Shown piece after piece: positions 52,365 to 62,112 of a DNA stretch of 64,000 nt. The position numbers and the translations under genes are program-made. The notes beneath the pieces were generated by a model. It was not told the origin of the DNA and did not search any database. It saw only the letters and a program-made list of their open reading frames with translations. The DNA is taken from assembly GCA_964475415.1 (NCBI GenBank), contig CAYYWZ010000012.1:10390-74389 (forward strand), given 5' to 3'. The DNA is from CALCMJ01 sp964475415. GTDB lineage: Bacteria > Bacteroidota > Bacteroidia > Chitinophagales > Saprospiraceae. Position 1 is the first letter of the stretch, and each line of letters begins with the position of its first letter.

Positions 52365-54941
52365 TTGAACAATCTTATAAAATTAACATTCATTTCCATA
52401 GCGCTTTGTTGTTTCTCCAGTTTTGCAATTGGACAGAAAATCACTAAAGTTAAAGGTGTTGTAAAAGACGCTGTAACGCAAGAGGGGCTCCCTTTTGTTA
52501 ACGTATATTTCCAAGGTACGCAGATAGGTGCTTCCACAGATTTAGACGGATTCTACGAAATAGAAACAAGGTTTCCATCAGATTCCTTAGAAGTAACCTA
52601 TCTAGGATATGTCACTTTGGCCAAGGCAGTTTTTAAAGAAAGTAAGCAAGAAATAGATTTCGCATTGAATTCTACTAGTTTGCAGATGGAAACAGTGACC
52701 GTTACAGAAAAGAAGACTAAGTATTCTAAGAAGAATAATCCAGCTGTAGAACTTATCAAAAAAGTTCTAGCTAATAGAAAAGAAAACAGACTTAAAGGTC
52801 AAGACTATTATTCTTACGATAAGTATGAGAAGATAGAGATGGATGCCAATAACATCACTTCCCAGTTCAGGGAAAGAAGAGTTTTTAATCAGTTCCAATT
52901 TCTTTTTGACTATGTAGATACTTCAGAAATAAACGGTAAGCCTTACTTACCTATTTTCTTAAGGGAGACGCTATCCACTGTTTATTACAGAAAAAATCCG
53001 AATACGGAAAAAGAAATTAAGCATGCTGTTAAATTGACCAACTTAAGTGAAACTATAGATGACGAAACGATAGATGGCATCCTAGATGTATTGTACGAAA
53101 ATGTTGATATCTATGAGGACAAACTACTTCTACTCGGCAATGAGTTTATAGGTCCAGTAAGTAATAGGGCTATAAATTTTTATAGATTTTATATTCAAGA
53201 TACTGTCAAAGTAGATGATCTCAGCTTGATTAAGCTAGCGTTCATACCTAGGAACAAATTGGATATGGGATTTACAGGTCATCTCTATATAAGCAATGAT
53301 GACAAGTACTTTATCAAGAAAGCAGATCTCGGCATAATCGGTGGCATCAACCTTAACTTCGTCAGAGATCTAAAGATCATACAAGAATTTAAAGAATTAA
53401 ATGGTGCTTATGTACTCAATAAGGATCTTATAACAATAGATTACGCCCTTACCCAAAATGGTATCGGAGCCTATGGGACAAGGATTAACAATTACAAAGA
53501 CTATAGCTTTGATCCTCCAGAAGATCCAGAAGTTTTCAGTGGCATAGAGAAGGTAAAATATGACGAGGGTGTCTATGAAAGACGAGAAGATTACTGGAAA
53601 GAAAATAGGTTTGAACCGCTGTCAAAAACTGAAGCAGGAGTCTATAAGATGATGGATTCGCTAAATACTAATCCTACCTTTAAGCGATACAAATACATAG
53701 GATATGTTATTGCTTCTGGCTACTTACCATATAAGGGAATAGAAGTTGGACCTATACCAACCTTTGTAAGTTTTAACCCTGTAGAAGGTGCTAGATATAA
53801 ATTTGGTGGAGAAACGAATCTTCGATTTGCAAAGAAAATAAAACTAGGAGGATATGGTGCCTATGGTACTAGAGATAAGAACTGGAAGTATTCTGGAAAT
53901 ATTACGTATTCTTTCAATCAAGATTTCAGAGAAAATCCTAGGCACTTCATTTTACTAGATTACACCAAGGAAGTTACTTTCCCTGGTATACAGCTAGATA
54001 ATATAAAGACTGATAATATCTTACTATCTATACGAAGAGGTATTGCAGATAGAATGCTATTAGACAGAAGTTACAAAGGTGCATATACTAGAGAAGGAGA
54101 AGTTTTCAGTTACTCTCTACTTGCCGAAAGATCATCTAAAAGTCCAATAGGTAATTTAGAAATGCCCTTTACGGATAATGATGGCCAAAGACAATTTCTA
54201 AGTGAGATTAATACTTTTGAAGTTGGTGTAAATCTAAGATATGCGCCTAATGAAAAATTTGTTCAGGGAAGGTCTTATAGAACGACTATACCCTCAAGAT
54301 ATCCTATAATTAATTTACAGTACCGAGCAGGAATAAATGATGCACTAGGAGGACAATATGATTATCATAAACTTTCTCTAGGTATGTCAAAGAAGTTCTA
54401 TCTAGGTATACTAGGACAGACACGATCTGAATTAGAACTCGGGAAAACATTTGGCCGATTACCATACTTACTCTATTACATACCTAGAGCTAATCAGACT
54501 TATTCTTATCAGATAAGATCTTTTAACATGATGAACTTCATGGAATTTGTAGCTGATGAATATGTAAATCTTAACATCCAACACTTTTTCCTTGGAGCCA
54601 TTTTCAATGAAATCCCACTGCTCAAAAAACTTAAACTGCGGGAGATCGTTACGATGAAATTTTTATATGGTAGACTCACAGATGATAACAATCCTAACCT
54701 ACCTGCCAATGAAGATCTAATACAATTTCAAAATACTTCTACTCCCCTTCTTTCACAACCACTGACTTATACACTTAATAGCGAGCCTTATATAGAAGGT
54801 AGTTTCGGTGTGTCAAATATTTTTAAATTCCTTAGAGTTGACTTAGTTAAGAGATTCACTTATCTTGACAATCCTAACGTTCCTAATCTTTTTGGAGTGA
54901 GTGGATTAGGGCTGAGGTTTAGATTTAAAGTTGAGTTTTAA
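52365..54941 (+). CDS. DUF5686 / carboxypeptidase regulatory-like outer-membrane protein
   Basis: 858 residues. The start is TTG at 52365; an in-frame TAG at 52359 rules out anything upstream. Signal peptide 1-23, then a carboxypeptidase D regulatory-like fold (about 27-110: VKGVVKDAVTQEGLPFVNVYFQGT, STDLDGFYEI), then the long DUF5686 region with repeated beta strands to a final LGLRFRFKVEF, an outer-membrane barrel end. Family members are often regulated with nutrient uptake and may bind peptides or glycans. It has its own palindromic promoter. Confidence 0.85.
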   Translation: MNNLIKLTFISIALCCFSSFAIGQKITKVKGVVKDAVTQEGLPFVNVYFQGTQIGASTDLDGFYEIETRFPSDSLEVTYLGYVTLAKAVFKESKQEIDFALNSTSLQMETVTVTEKKTKYSKKNNPAVELIKKVLANRKENRLKGQDYYSYDKYEKIEMDANNITSQFRERRVFNQFQFLFDYVDTSEINGKPYLPIFLRETLSTVYYRKNPNTEKEIKHAVKLTNLSETIDDETIDGILDVLYENVDIYEDKLLLLGNEFIGPVSNRAINFYRFYIQDTVKVDDLSLIKLAFIPRNKLDMGFTGHLYISNDDKYFIKKADLGIIGGINLNFVRDLKIIQEFKELNGAYVLNKDLITIDYALTQNGIGAYGTRINNYKDYSFDPPEDPEVFSGIEKVKYDEGVYERREDYWKENRFEPLSKTEAGVYKMMDSLNTNPTFKRYKYIGYVIASGYLPYKGIEVGPIPTFVSFNPVEGARYKFGGETNLRFAKKIKLGGYGAYGTRDKNWKYSGNITYSFNQDFRENPRHFILLDYTKEVTFPGIQLDNIKTDNILLSIRRGIADRMLLDRSYKGAYTREGEVFSYSLLAERSSKSPIGNLEMPFTDNDGQRQFLSEINTFEVGVNLRYAPNEKFVQGRSYRTTIPSRYPIINLQYRAGINDALGGQYDYHKLSLGMSKKFYLGILGQTRSELELGKTFGRLPYLLYYIPRANQTYSYQIRSFNMMNFMEFVADEYVNLNIQHFFLGAIFNEIPLLKKLKLREIVTMKFLYGRLTDDNNPNLPANEDLIQFQNTSTPLLSQPLTYTLNSEPYIEGSFGVSNIFKFLRVDLVKRFTYLDNPNVPNLFGVSGLGLRFRFKVEF

Positions 54942-55066
54942 GAGATCAGCTATAAAATAGCTTTAGCACTTGAGTCTGGATAGATTCATACTCATTAAGC
55001 TCCTATGTTTTCAAAATAAAATTTAATTACTATATCTTAGTTATTCATCTCTAAATCGCTAACAAT

Positions 55067-55972
55067 ATGGGAAAGCTAATTTTACCGGTGTTCCTAATTT
55101 TTTTATTCGTTACGTGTAATTCTGATACAAACGAATCAATAATGAGTGAACAGAATTGGAGATTAGCTTGGAGAATGATAGAGAGTTCTTGGGATGAAAA
55201 ATATGATATAGCGGAAAGCCAATTCGATTCCTTAATGAATACTGGAAAACCAATCCCTGAAAATTTTCTAATTTCTGGACTAGAGATCAAATCAAAACAA
55301 TCAAAAAAGGAAGAAATTTTAAAAATTCTTCAAACGCATAATCCTAATGTTTTAAAGAGATTCTGTCAACAAGAATATTCTTCTGGATATGAGCTGTGTA
55401 CGAAACAACCCAATGAGAAAATTCAAAATAAAGATTTACAATTAAAAATCATTGACCTCTTTGTTAGTGATCAAGCGATAAGGGGGAATATCATGCATGA
55501 CATTATCGAGAAGTATAAAATTGATACAACGGATCTTAAAACCCAACATGATTGGTCAGATCCAGATGAGATAAGTGTGGATGAACTAAATAGAAATGAA
55601 CTTAAACTTATATTCAAAGAATATGGATTTCCAACAAAAGACTTAATTGGTCGAGACGCCATGCAAGGCGTATTCCTTATTATTCAACATGCAGATAGGG
55701 ATAAAGAATGGCAAAAAAATCAATTACCTAATCTAGAGATCGCTGCAAAAAAAGGAGATTTACCAAAGCAAAATTATGCATTTCTATATGACAGAATCAA
55801 GGTTAATGAAGGCAGTCCCCAAAGATATGGATCTCAATTTGAAAATGTTGATAGAGAAAAAGGGATCACCCAATTACGTGAAACTGAGAAAATTGAACAT
55901 CTCGATGACAGAAGAAGAGAAATGGGAATGATGCCAATTGATATGTATAGAAGATTAATGTTAAGACAATAG
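55067..55972 (+). CDS. DUF6624 lipoprotein
   Basis: 301 residues. Lipobox FVTC (C17) after a hydrophobic segment. The C-terminal 130 residues (RDAMQGVFLIIQHADRDKEWQKNQLP, YAFLYDRIKVNEGSPQRYGSQF, then RRREMGM) form the DUF6624 domain. The N-terminal part is helical with charged repeats and no recognised family. It should be anchored in the outer or inner membrane. Function is unknown. The stretch between this gene and the DUF5686 gene is about 125 bases with only a weak hairpin. Confidence 0.72.
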   Translation: MGKLILPVFLIFLFVTCNSDTNESIMSEQNWRLAWRMIESSWDEKYDIAESQFDSLMNTGKPIPENFLISGLEIKSKQSKKEEILKILQTHNPNVLKRFCQQEYSSGYELCTKQPNEKIQNKDLQLKIIDLFVSDQAIRGNIMHDIIEKYKIDTTDLKTQHDWSDPDEISVDELNRNELKLIFKEYGFPTKDLIGRDAMQGVFLIIQHADRDKEWQKNQLPNLEIAAKKGDLPKQNYAFLYDRIKVNEGSPQRYGSQFENVDREKGITQLRETEKIEHLDDRRREMGMMPIDMYRRLMLRQ

Positions 55973-56065
55973 CAGTAAATTGCATTAAAATTATTAGTAA
56001 TATTTACCTTCCGTCCTTAGCAGCTTTCGAGTACCAGTTAATCTACTTTTTCAGATCTACATGTT

Positions 56066-57433
56066 TTAATTTCTTCTAGGGATAAGTGTCTTAGGATAGA
56101 CAACTACGCTTTCATTTCCATCTTTGCCTACAGAAGAAACACCAAATAGATAATTATCGATAATTATATTTTCTAAGGTTACATCTGTTTGCTTTCCTAC
56201 AAACCTACTTTTCTCCCATTGTGGAGCTGTGGTTTCTCTCCAGTAGACCTTATAACCTAGATGGTCTGGATCATCTGAAATAGCATCCCACTTAAGTCGA
56301 GTAGATGGTTTTACTGCTCCACCTATCATAACAAAAGATGGTGCTGGAGGAGCCCATGCGATAGCTGCTAGTGATATAGCATTTACTGCTGTCAGCTTAG
56401 CTGCGTAATCAAAATTTACACCTTCAATAACATCTCCATATTGCTTGCCATTTTCTACTCTTACATCTTGGTGCTGTCTATCATAGTGCTCGTGAGTTTC
56501 CATAATTCTTACACCTGGGAACCCTTCGTCATTGAATGGGCGATGGTGTCCTCCCCTTCCGAATCTATCCAATCTATAGATCATCTTAGCACTAAGATTT
56601 GTCATATACTGTTCTGTCATTCTATGCACGTACCTAGCTAATTGCCTACTAGGGCCGTCGACCTCGCCTCCGTAGAAACGATTCCATATCTGAGCTTGCT
56701 CATCTTGGTTAGGCGGTGCAGGCTCGGAAAAAACCCTGAAACTCGTATTGTCTATCACCCCATCTAAGCCTTCTATATTACCGATCATATCATTATTCAG
56801 AATGCCGAGTATATCCCAGCCTTGAGCCTTTGCATCTGCTGCTAGATACTTACCTCCAAACAGTCCTTGCTCCTCTCCAGATAATCCAACAAAAAGTATA
56901 CTCACTGGGAAATCATACTTTGACAATACTCTAGATGCTTCTATAACACCTGCCATCCCTGAAGCATTATCATTAGCACCTGGTGAGTCTATTGTTCCGT
57001 TCATTACATCACTAGGTCTAGAATCAATATCACCTGACATGATGATATATTTATTAGGATATCTCGTACCTTTTTTGACAGCAAGTACATTGACAATATA
57101 AGTATCTTCAGGAATCCTTCTATTTCCTTCAGCAGGAGCTAATGTCTTATGAAAACCTACTTCCAGACAGTTATTACATTCTGATGATATATTATCAAAT
57201 TCTTTCTTTATCCATCGGCGTGCTGCTCCGATACCTCTAGTGGTAGAAACTGTATCTGACAAGGTACTTCTAGTACCAAATCCAACCAAGGTTCTTATAT
57301 CTTTCTCTATCCTATCTGCAGAGACTGCATCGATAATATCATAAATTCTAGAATCAGACTGGGGAGGAGCTGCCTCCTGAGCGATTCCATTTTTTACAAA
57401 TAACCAAAAAAGAGAAATAAATATAATCCTCAT
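56066..57433 (-). CDS. Exported M28-family metallopeptidase
   Basis: 455 residues from the ATG at 57433. The frame extends upstream to 57481 but overlaps the adhesin-like gene by 44 bases, while the ATG lies 4 bases after that gene's stop and gives a good signal peptide (FLFVKNGIAQ region). The M28 zinc sites are largely present: PGANDNASG aspartate, LSGEEQGLFGG glutamates, LNNDMIGN aspartate and METHEHYD histidine. The first expected histidine (GHxDS) is GDIDS here, an aspartate. The C-terminal 90 residues are a fibronectin-like domain. It probably trims peptides at the cell surface or periplasm. Confidence 0.85.
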   Translation of the reverse strand: MRIIFISLFWLFVKNGIAQEAAPPQSDSRIYDIIDAVSADRIEKDIRTLVGFGTRSTLSDTVSTTRGIGAARRWIKKEFDNISSECNNCLEVGFHKTLAPAEGNRRIPEDTYIVNVLAVKKGTRYPNKYIIMSGDIDSRPSDVMNGTIDSPGANDNASGMAGVIEASRVLSKYDFPVSILFVGLSGEEQGLFGGKYLAADAKAQGWDILGILNNDMIGNIEGLDGVIDNTSFRVFSEPAPPNQDEQAQIWNRFYGGEVDGPSRQLARYVHRMTEQYMTNLSAKMIYRLDRFGRGGHHRPFNDEGFPGVRIMETHEHYDRQHQDVRVENGKQYGDVIEGVNFDYAAKLTAVNAISLAAIAWAPPAPSFVMIGGAVKPSTRLKWDAISDDPDHLGYKVYWRETTAPQWEKSRFVGKQTDVTLENIIIDNYLFGVSSVGKDGNESVVVYPKTLIPRRN

Positions 57434-57437
57434 TGTA

Positions 57438-60400
57438 TTAATCTTGTTTGATAATTTTACCCTGTGCAACAAATTTGTCATTACTAGAGATTCTATAAAA
57501 ATAAATCCCTTGCTCTAGATCCCGACCTAATTCTAATTCTGTTTCTTGCCTATCTAACACACGCTCTGCTACTCTAATCCCTTGCGCATTAAACAGAGAT
57601 AGTTGATAAGGCTGACTCGATTTATCTTTTACAATAGAAAAATGAGATGTAAATGGATTAGGATATATAGCTATGCCTAATGATTCTAGCTGACTGGTAG
57701 CGGAGAAAAAATCTACTGTATATATAACCGTCACTATACAACCTAACTCATCTCTTACGGCAATACTATAATCGCCTGATTCTAGATTAGTTATTTCAGT
57801 AGTATTCAGCTCACCATTACTCCATGCTATTTCTAGAGATCCTAAGCCTCCAGTTACTTCCACACTTAGAGACCCCGCCCCACTTCCATCATCAGGGTTA
57901 TTCTCTAGAAGTGTAACTACAATCTCTGGCGAAAAGGCAATTTCTACAATATTTATAATTGAATCACAACCATTAGAACTTCCTCCGGGAATAACTACTA
58001 CCTCATCTACTACTGATTCGGTGAAGATCATATCTCCTACTAATACTGAAAGTCCTGAACAGAGACTTGTATCTATAGATGCAAAACTTACTTCGTAAAA
58101 AGAAAGATTGACACTCACCATAGAATCACAACCATTTACAGAACCATTTTCTATCAATTCCTCACCAATAGGATTAAACTGTGAATATTCTGTTTCATTA
58201 ACAATTAATATCTCCTCAAGACAAAGTGTGTCATTGACAAAAGTAGTATCATTAGGAAAGAAAAGTAAAGAATAAGTAATCATAGTATCACAACCCATTC
58301 CTGTATTATTAACCAGTATGAGTGTGTCAGATAAATTATCCTCATCTAAGTTAGCACCTCCAAGAGTCGCAGAGCCTCCAGAACATACTGTTGTATCAAA
58401 CTCTATTAATGTAAAATCTATAAAATCTAAATCTATAATGATAACACTATCGCATCCTGAAACGGAAGCCCCTTCTAATGTTTCTTGACCACTAGGATTA
58501 TCTACATTATAGGTTGTTCCATTTATGACTATTCCTTGGTTGAGACAAAATGATTCTTCAATATTATTAATCGCTCCTATGTATGTGATATTTACATTTA
58601 CAGTACTATCGCACCCACTCTCACTGCTCACAACCGTAACCCCTGAAGGATTAACTTCATTATAAAGGTCATTTCCTACAACAATAGAAAATCCTGATCC
58701 TGCGCAGACTGAATCTATCTCGACAAATGTTTCTATCTCCTGAGAATCAAATCGCACAGTATCCACAGAGACACAACCATCAGCATTTGTGATTTTGAAT
58801 AAATATTCACCATTAGTAAGATCATCAATACTTGACTGATTAAAAACTCCATTACTCCATTCTATTTGTACATCTCCAAACGGCTCAAAAGGCATACCAT
58901 CTATAGAATTAATACTTATAGAGCCATCATCAGAATCAGTACAAGAAGGAGCATTAACGCTTAAGGTAAAAGCAACTGGATCACCTAATATAATAACAAT
59001 AGAATCATTAAAGAAAGCTCCTAGACTATCTGTTACAGAAATAGTATAAGGTCCAGGTAACAGATCTTCAAACATAACCATATCACTATTATCTTCCGCT
59101 ATAATTGTATCTCCTCCAATTTCAATTCTATATGGCGGTTGTCCTCCGCAAGCAAACAAACTAACAATAGATCTACTCACATCATCGTAACATATATTAC
59201 TTTGTAGCAATAAAGAAGGACAAGCTACTTCTAGATTACCTTGTGTAAACTCAAGTCCAGTCTCGCAGGTCGGTATGCTTATGTCAAAACTTATACCAGC
59301 GTTTATTTCTGTTATATTATCCGATAAGGTTATAGGTGTTATATCTAGTGGATCCCCTACTACCTCAAAACACAGGGTAACAATGATTGCACTATCCGCA
59401 AGGCATACGCCTTCTCCAGTATTAGAAAACCATAAATAAGATAGATTTCCAAAATTTGTCTGCGTTAGATTCAGTAAAGCATTAGCTCCTGGAAATGCAG
59501 AGCCTTCCTTTATCACATCACTATATCTTATAACATATGGATTAAAAGAAAAAGTAAACTGAAAAGAACTCATGTAGTTAAAATCTCTAACTCTTACCGG
59601 AAGACAAAAGTTATCACCTTGGCTAAGATTTGCTGGATAATCATCTAGGATAATATGAGGAACCGTTTCTATAGAATCGCAATCTATAGTATTCAGATCC
59701 ACTTCTGGACAATCTACTATGCAGTCTATTTCTACTAAGGTAAAAAGCAAAGCACTATCACAACCATTAGCTGCTGCTCCTGGAAACTCAAAGAGTACAT
59801 CAGAAACAGGCCCTAAAAATATAGAACCATTAAATACAAAAGGATAAGATTCCTGACATACTTGAGCAGTTACAGAATTAATTTCTGAATCGGGCAAAAT
59901 AGTTATTTCAACTTGCTGGAGATAAGGACATCCACATTCCGTTTCTTCTAAAGTTTCAGCATCTAAAACTCCATCAAAGGTTCCGTCCGTATCATTGGCA
60001 ATAATAAATCCACCTTGCCATCCTAATCCATCACCGTTCATATCAAGGCTATCTGGTGGACCAAACCAAAATTCACCAACACAAAGCTCCACAGATGGAA
60101 ATACCTCAGGTTCTAAAGTAACAAAGGTATATTCATCACATGCCGTTAAAGTAGAACAACCATTTCCTACCGTAACACATACATTGTATATACCTTCTCT
60201 ATCAAACTCGTAATTCAAAACATGATCATCAGTATATACCGTATCTCTGGCAGTTGTATCCGGTAGATCTAATATCCACTCATATTCCAAAAATAAACTA
60301 TCAAATTCTAAAAGTTCTATGGTCAGATCCGCGCCTGTACATAGTGGAAAAGGCTCACAACTTGTTCCTGTATTTTCGATTCCTGTATTAGGAAGAGCTC

Positions 60401-60926
60401 CGAAAGGAACAAAATTTCCAATTATATTTATCTGATATTCACAAACAGCACCTTGACACCCATCTAGAAAAACATAGTAAGTATTTCCGGGTATAAAAAT
60501 ACTATCAGGAGAAACTAAGCCCGCATCATTACAGAATGGATCACACCATACCGCCTCGTCCCACGAGCAACTTGTATAAGCTCCTGCTTGCATACCTGAT
60601 AGGCCTGTTGTGCCTGCTATACAATTACTAGGAATAATTTCGATATTGTAATCTCCTGTTCCTGCTATAAATCCAAACCAAGATATATTAGACGCGGTAC
60701 CACCTTGATCGCAAAGAGGCGATGGACCATTCGCTGTGATCTCTTCTCTCATTACAGAGCTAAATCCATTTATAGAGTTGAGATTACAAATAATATGATT
60801 AGATAATGAATCTTCTATGGCGTGACAATTATCAAAAATAACCTGACCTTGTACAAATAGAGGAGAAACAATTGCTAGAATGATTATATACCTTCTTACT
60901 GCAAATAATTGAGAGATATCCTTCAT
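57438..60926 (-). CDS. Large T9SS-secreted adhesin-like protein with PKD, cohesin-like and SprB-like repeats
   Basis: 1162 residues. Signal peptide 1-27, a disulfide-rich N-terminal domain, a PKD-like domain (about 200-270), a cohesin-like beta domain (about 440-565), then two SprB-like repeats. Four to five copies of a repeat of about 65 residues follow, each ending in a GCDS or GCDT motif before a hydrophobic strand. Another SprB-like unit precedes the type A T9SS sorting domain (IAIYPNPFTSHF, LFNAQGIR, QGIYFYRI). It probably forms part of the surface adhesive layer. The M28 peptidase gene starts 4 bases downstream, so the pair is coupled. Confidence 0.88.
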   Translation of the reverse strand: MKDISQLFAVRRYIIILAIVSPLFVQGQVIFDNCHAIEDSLSNHIICNLNSINGFSSVMREEITANGPSPLCDQGGTASNISWFGFIAGTGDYNIEIIPSNCIAGTTGLSGMQAGAYTSCSWDEAVWCDPFCNDAGLVSPDSIFIPGNTYYVFLDGCQGAVCEYQINIIGNFVPFGALPNTGIENTGTSCEPFPLCTGADLTIELLEFDSLFLEYEWILDLPDTTARDTVYTDDHVLNYEFDREGIYNVCVTVGNGCSTLTACDEYTFVTLEPEVFPSVELCVGEFWFGPPDSLDMNGDGLGWQGGFIIANDTDGTFDGVLDAETLEETECGCPYLQQVEITILPDSEINSVTAQVCQESYPFVFNGSIFLGPVSDVLFEFPGAAANGCDSALLFTLVEIDCIVDCPEVDLNTIDCDSIETVPHIILDDYPANLSQGDNFCLPVRVRDFNYMSSFQFTFSFNPYVIRYSDVIKEGSAFPGANALLNLTQTNFGNLSYLWFSNTGEGVCLADSAIIVTLCFEVVGDPLDITPITLSDNITEINAGISFDISIPTCETGLEFTQGNLEVACPSLLLQSNICYDDVSRSIVSLFACGGQPPYRIEIGGDTIIAEDNSDMVMFEDLLPGPYTISVTDSLGAFFNDSIVIILGDPVAFTLSVNAPSCTDSDDGSISINSIDGMPFEPFGDVQIEWSNGVFNQSSIDDLTNGEYLFKITNADGCVSVDTVRFDSQEIETFVEIDSVCAGSGFSIVVGNDLYNEVNPSGVTVVSSESGCDSTVNVNITYIGAINNIEESFCLNQGIVINGTTYNVDNPSGQETLEGASVSGCDSVIIIDLDFIDFTLIEFDTTVCSGGSATLGGANLDEDNLSDTLILVNNTGMGCDTMITYSLLFFPNDTTFVNDTLCLEEILIVNETEYSQFNPIGEELIENGSVNGCDSMVSVNLSFYEVSFASIDTSLCSGLSVLVGDMIFTESVVDEVVVIPGGSSNGCDSIINIVEIAFSPEIVVTLLENNPDDGSGAGSLSVEVTGGLGSLEIAWSNGELNTTEITNLESGDYSIAVRDELGCIVTVIYTVDFFSATSQLESLGIAIYPNPFTSHFSIVKDKSSQPYQLSLFNAQGIRVAERVLDRQETELELGRDLEQGIYFYRISSNDKFVAQGKIIKQD

Positions 60927-61349
60927 CTTTATTCCATTGTGCTTTATAAAAAATACAGTAGACCTGCATTATGTAAATGATTCTATCTACTCACATTATT
61001 ATGGTTGTAAGACAATCTTGTATGTAAAACAAATGCATTAACTCTTAAGTTAAAAAATTATCTTATTAAGATTACAAGTATATAAAATGTGAATAACAGC
61101 ATTATAATTACTCAGTAGGACTATGATCTACATAATAAATATAAGTATTTCCTTATAAAAATCTTGCATGATTAGCTGAATCTATTAACAATGACAATGA
61201 TAAACATTAGATATTATCATAATATGTCAATATAGTAGATTAGCAATATGATTATCAAAATCTCTATTCTGAAGAAAGCGAGAGCTAAAATTGAGTAATT
61301 TCTTTTTTAGTTAATTTAGGATAAGCTTTAGTTGAGTGCAAATAAAAGT

Positions 61350-61376
61350 GGCTATCTACTTTTAGATAGCCCTTTT
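61350..61376 (+). terminator. Orphan rho-independent terminator
   Basis: A 9-bp perfect stem (61350-61358 with 61363-61371), loop CTTT, then CTTTT. No protein gene on this strand lies upstream for more than 4 kb, so it may end a small transcript starting in the preceding 300 bases. A strong promoter was not found. Confidence 0.5.
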
Positions 61377-61611
61377 CGTCAAATTTACTTAAAGGCATCG
61401 TCCACCTTCACATGGCCGATAACTCATTTAGATATTTATAATTAACATCTATTACAAACATAAGTTAAATAAAATAGTGATCTGTCACCCAAAAGGGTGC
61501 TTTTTCAATAAAATATGGCACAAATGAATATTTATCTGACCTAAGGGAAAAAATTATGAACAAAAACACGGAAAAATCACTAAAATCGTTAACCAAATAG
61601 ATCTTTTGGAA

Positions 61612-61651
61612 ATAAAAAAAAGCAGGCTCGAATAAACTCCGAGCCTGCTTT
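61612..61651 (-). terminator. Terminator of the His-rich lipoprotein gene
   Basis: On the minus strand a 12-bp perfect stem (61640-61651 with 61619-61630, loop 9 bases) is followed by a T-run (A-run at 61612-61620 on the plus strand). It begins 30 bases after the stop of the gene at 61681. Confidence 0.85.
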
Positions 61652-61680
61652 ACTTATATATGTTTATAGAAATTTATCTC

Positions 61681-62112
61681 TTATTCAGGATGTACATGAA
61701 ATTCTAAAGTTTCTACTACTTCTCCTTCACCTGCTGTTTCTGCCCATACCTTAGCTTCCAGAACCCAATCCGAATGTGCTTCTACACCATTAACATTAGT
61801 AAGTTCGAAATTCGTCTTAAATTCATGCAGGCCATCTGTTGAGTGTATGTGCGCTACATCTGGACCATTATAAATTTCTGTATTATCTAATTTGTTATAG
61901 ATTCTTACCTTGACATGATGGACAACCTCACCTGTTCCACTGTCAAATACTATTTCTATAGGTAATACGTCTCCCACTCGCTTATCATCTGCATTAGGAG
62001 AAATAATTTCTATTTGGTAATCATAATCTATTGTTTCAGGCTCATCATCTCCGCATGATACAGCTAGGAATAAGGAAGAAAAAACCAATATTGATAAAAG
62101 AAAATATTTCAT
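61681..62112 (-). CDS. Small histidine-rich lipoprotein, family not recognised
   Basis: 143 residues. Lipobox AVSC (C20), then an acidic linker (GDDEPETIDYD) and a beta-rich domain of about 110 residues opening with IEIISPNADDKRVGDVLPIEIVF. Its histidines are grouped (VVHHVKVRIY, AHIHSTDGLH, FHVHPE at the end), suggesting a metal site. It has its own terminator, and a TACATTTG box (62158-62165, minus) lies 46 bases before its start. No family name can be given with confidence. Confidence 0.6.
   Translation of the reverse strand: MKYFLLSILVFSSLFLAVSCGDDEPETIDYDYQIEIISPNADDKRVGDVLPIEIVFDSGTGEVVHHVKVRIYNKLDNTEIYNGPDVAHIHSTDGLHEFKTNFELTNVNGVEAHSDWVLEAKVWAETAGEGEVVETLEFHVHPE

Larger units (their letters stand above)
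60927..61680. other. Gene-free AT-rich region with two hairpins
   Basis: No gene of convincing length. It contains a perfect terminator-like hairpin at 61350-61376 (GGCTATCTA stem of 9 bp, loop CTTT, then CTTTT) with no gene before it on the plus strand, and a palindrome CACCCAAAAGGGTG plus five T at 61489-61508. The latter is a near copy of the element at 40969. The gap could hold a small RNA; the rest is featureless. Confidence 0.5.

Noticed and set aside
57434..57481. Longer start for the M28 peptidase
   Set aside because: It overlaps the adhesin gene by 44 bases and places a charged segment before the signal peptide; the ATG at 57433 fits better.
61489..61508. Hairpin CACCCAAAAGGGTG plus T-run as a gene terminator
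   Set aside because: No gene ends before it and the stem is only 5 bp; kept only as a possible repeat element.
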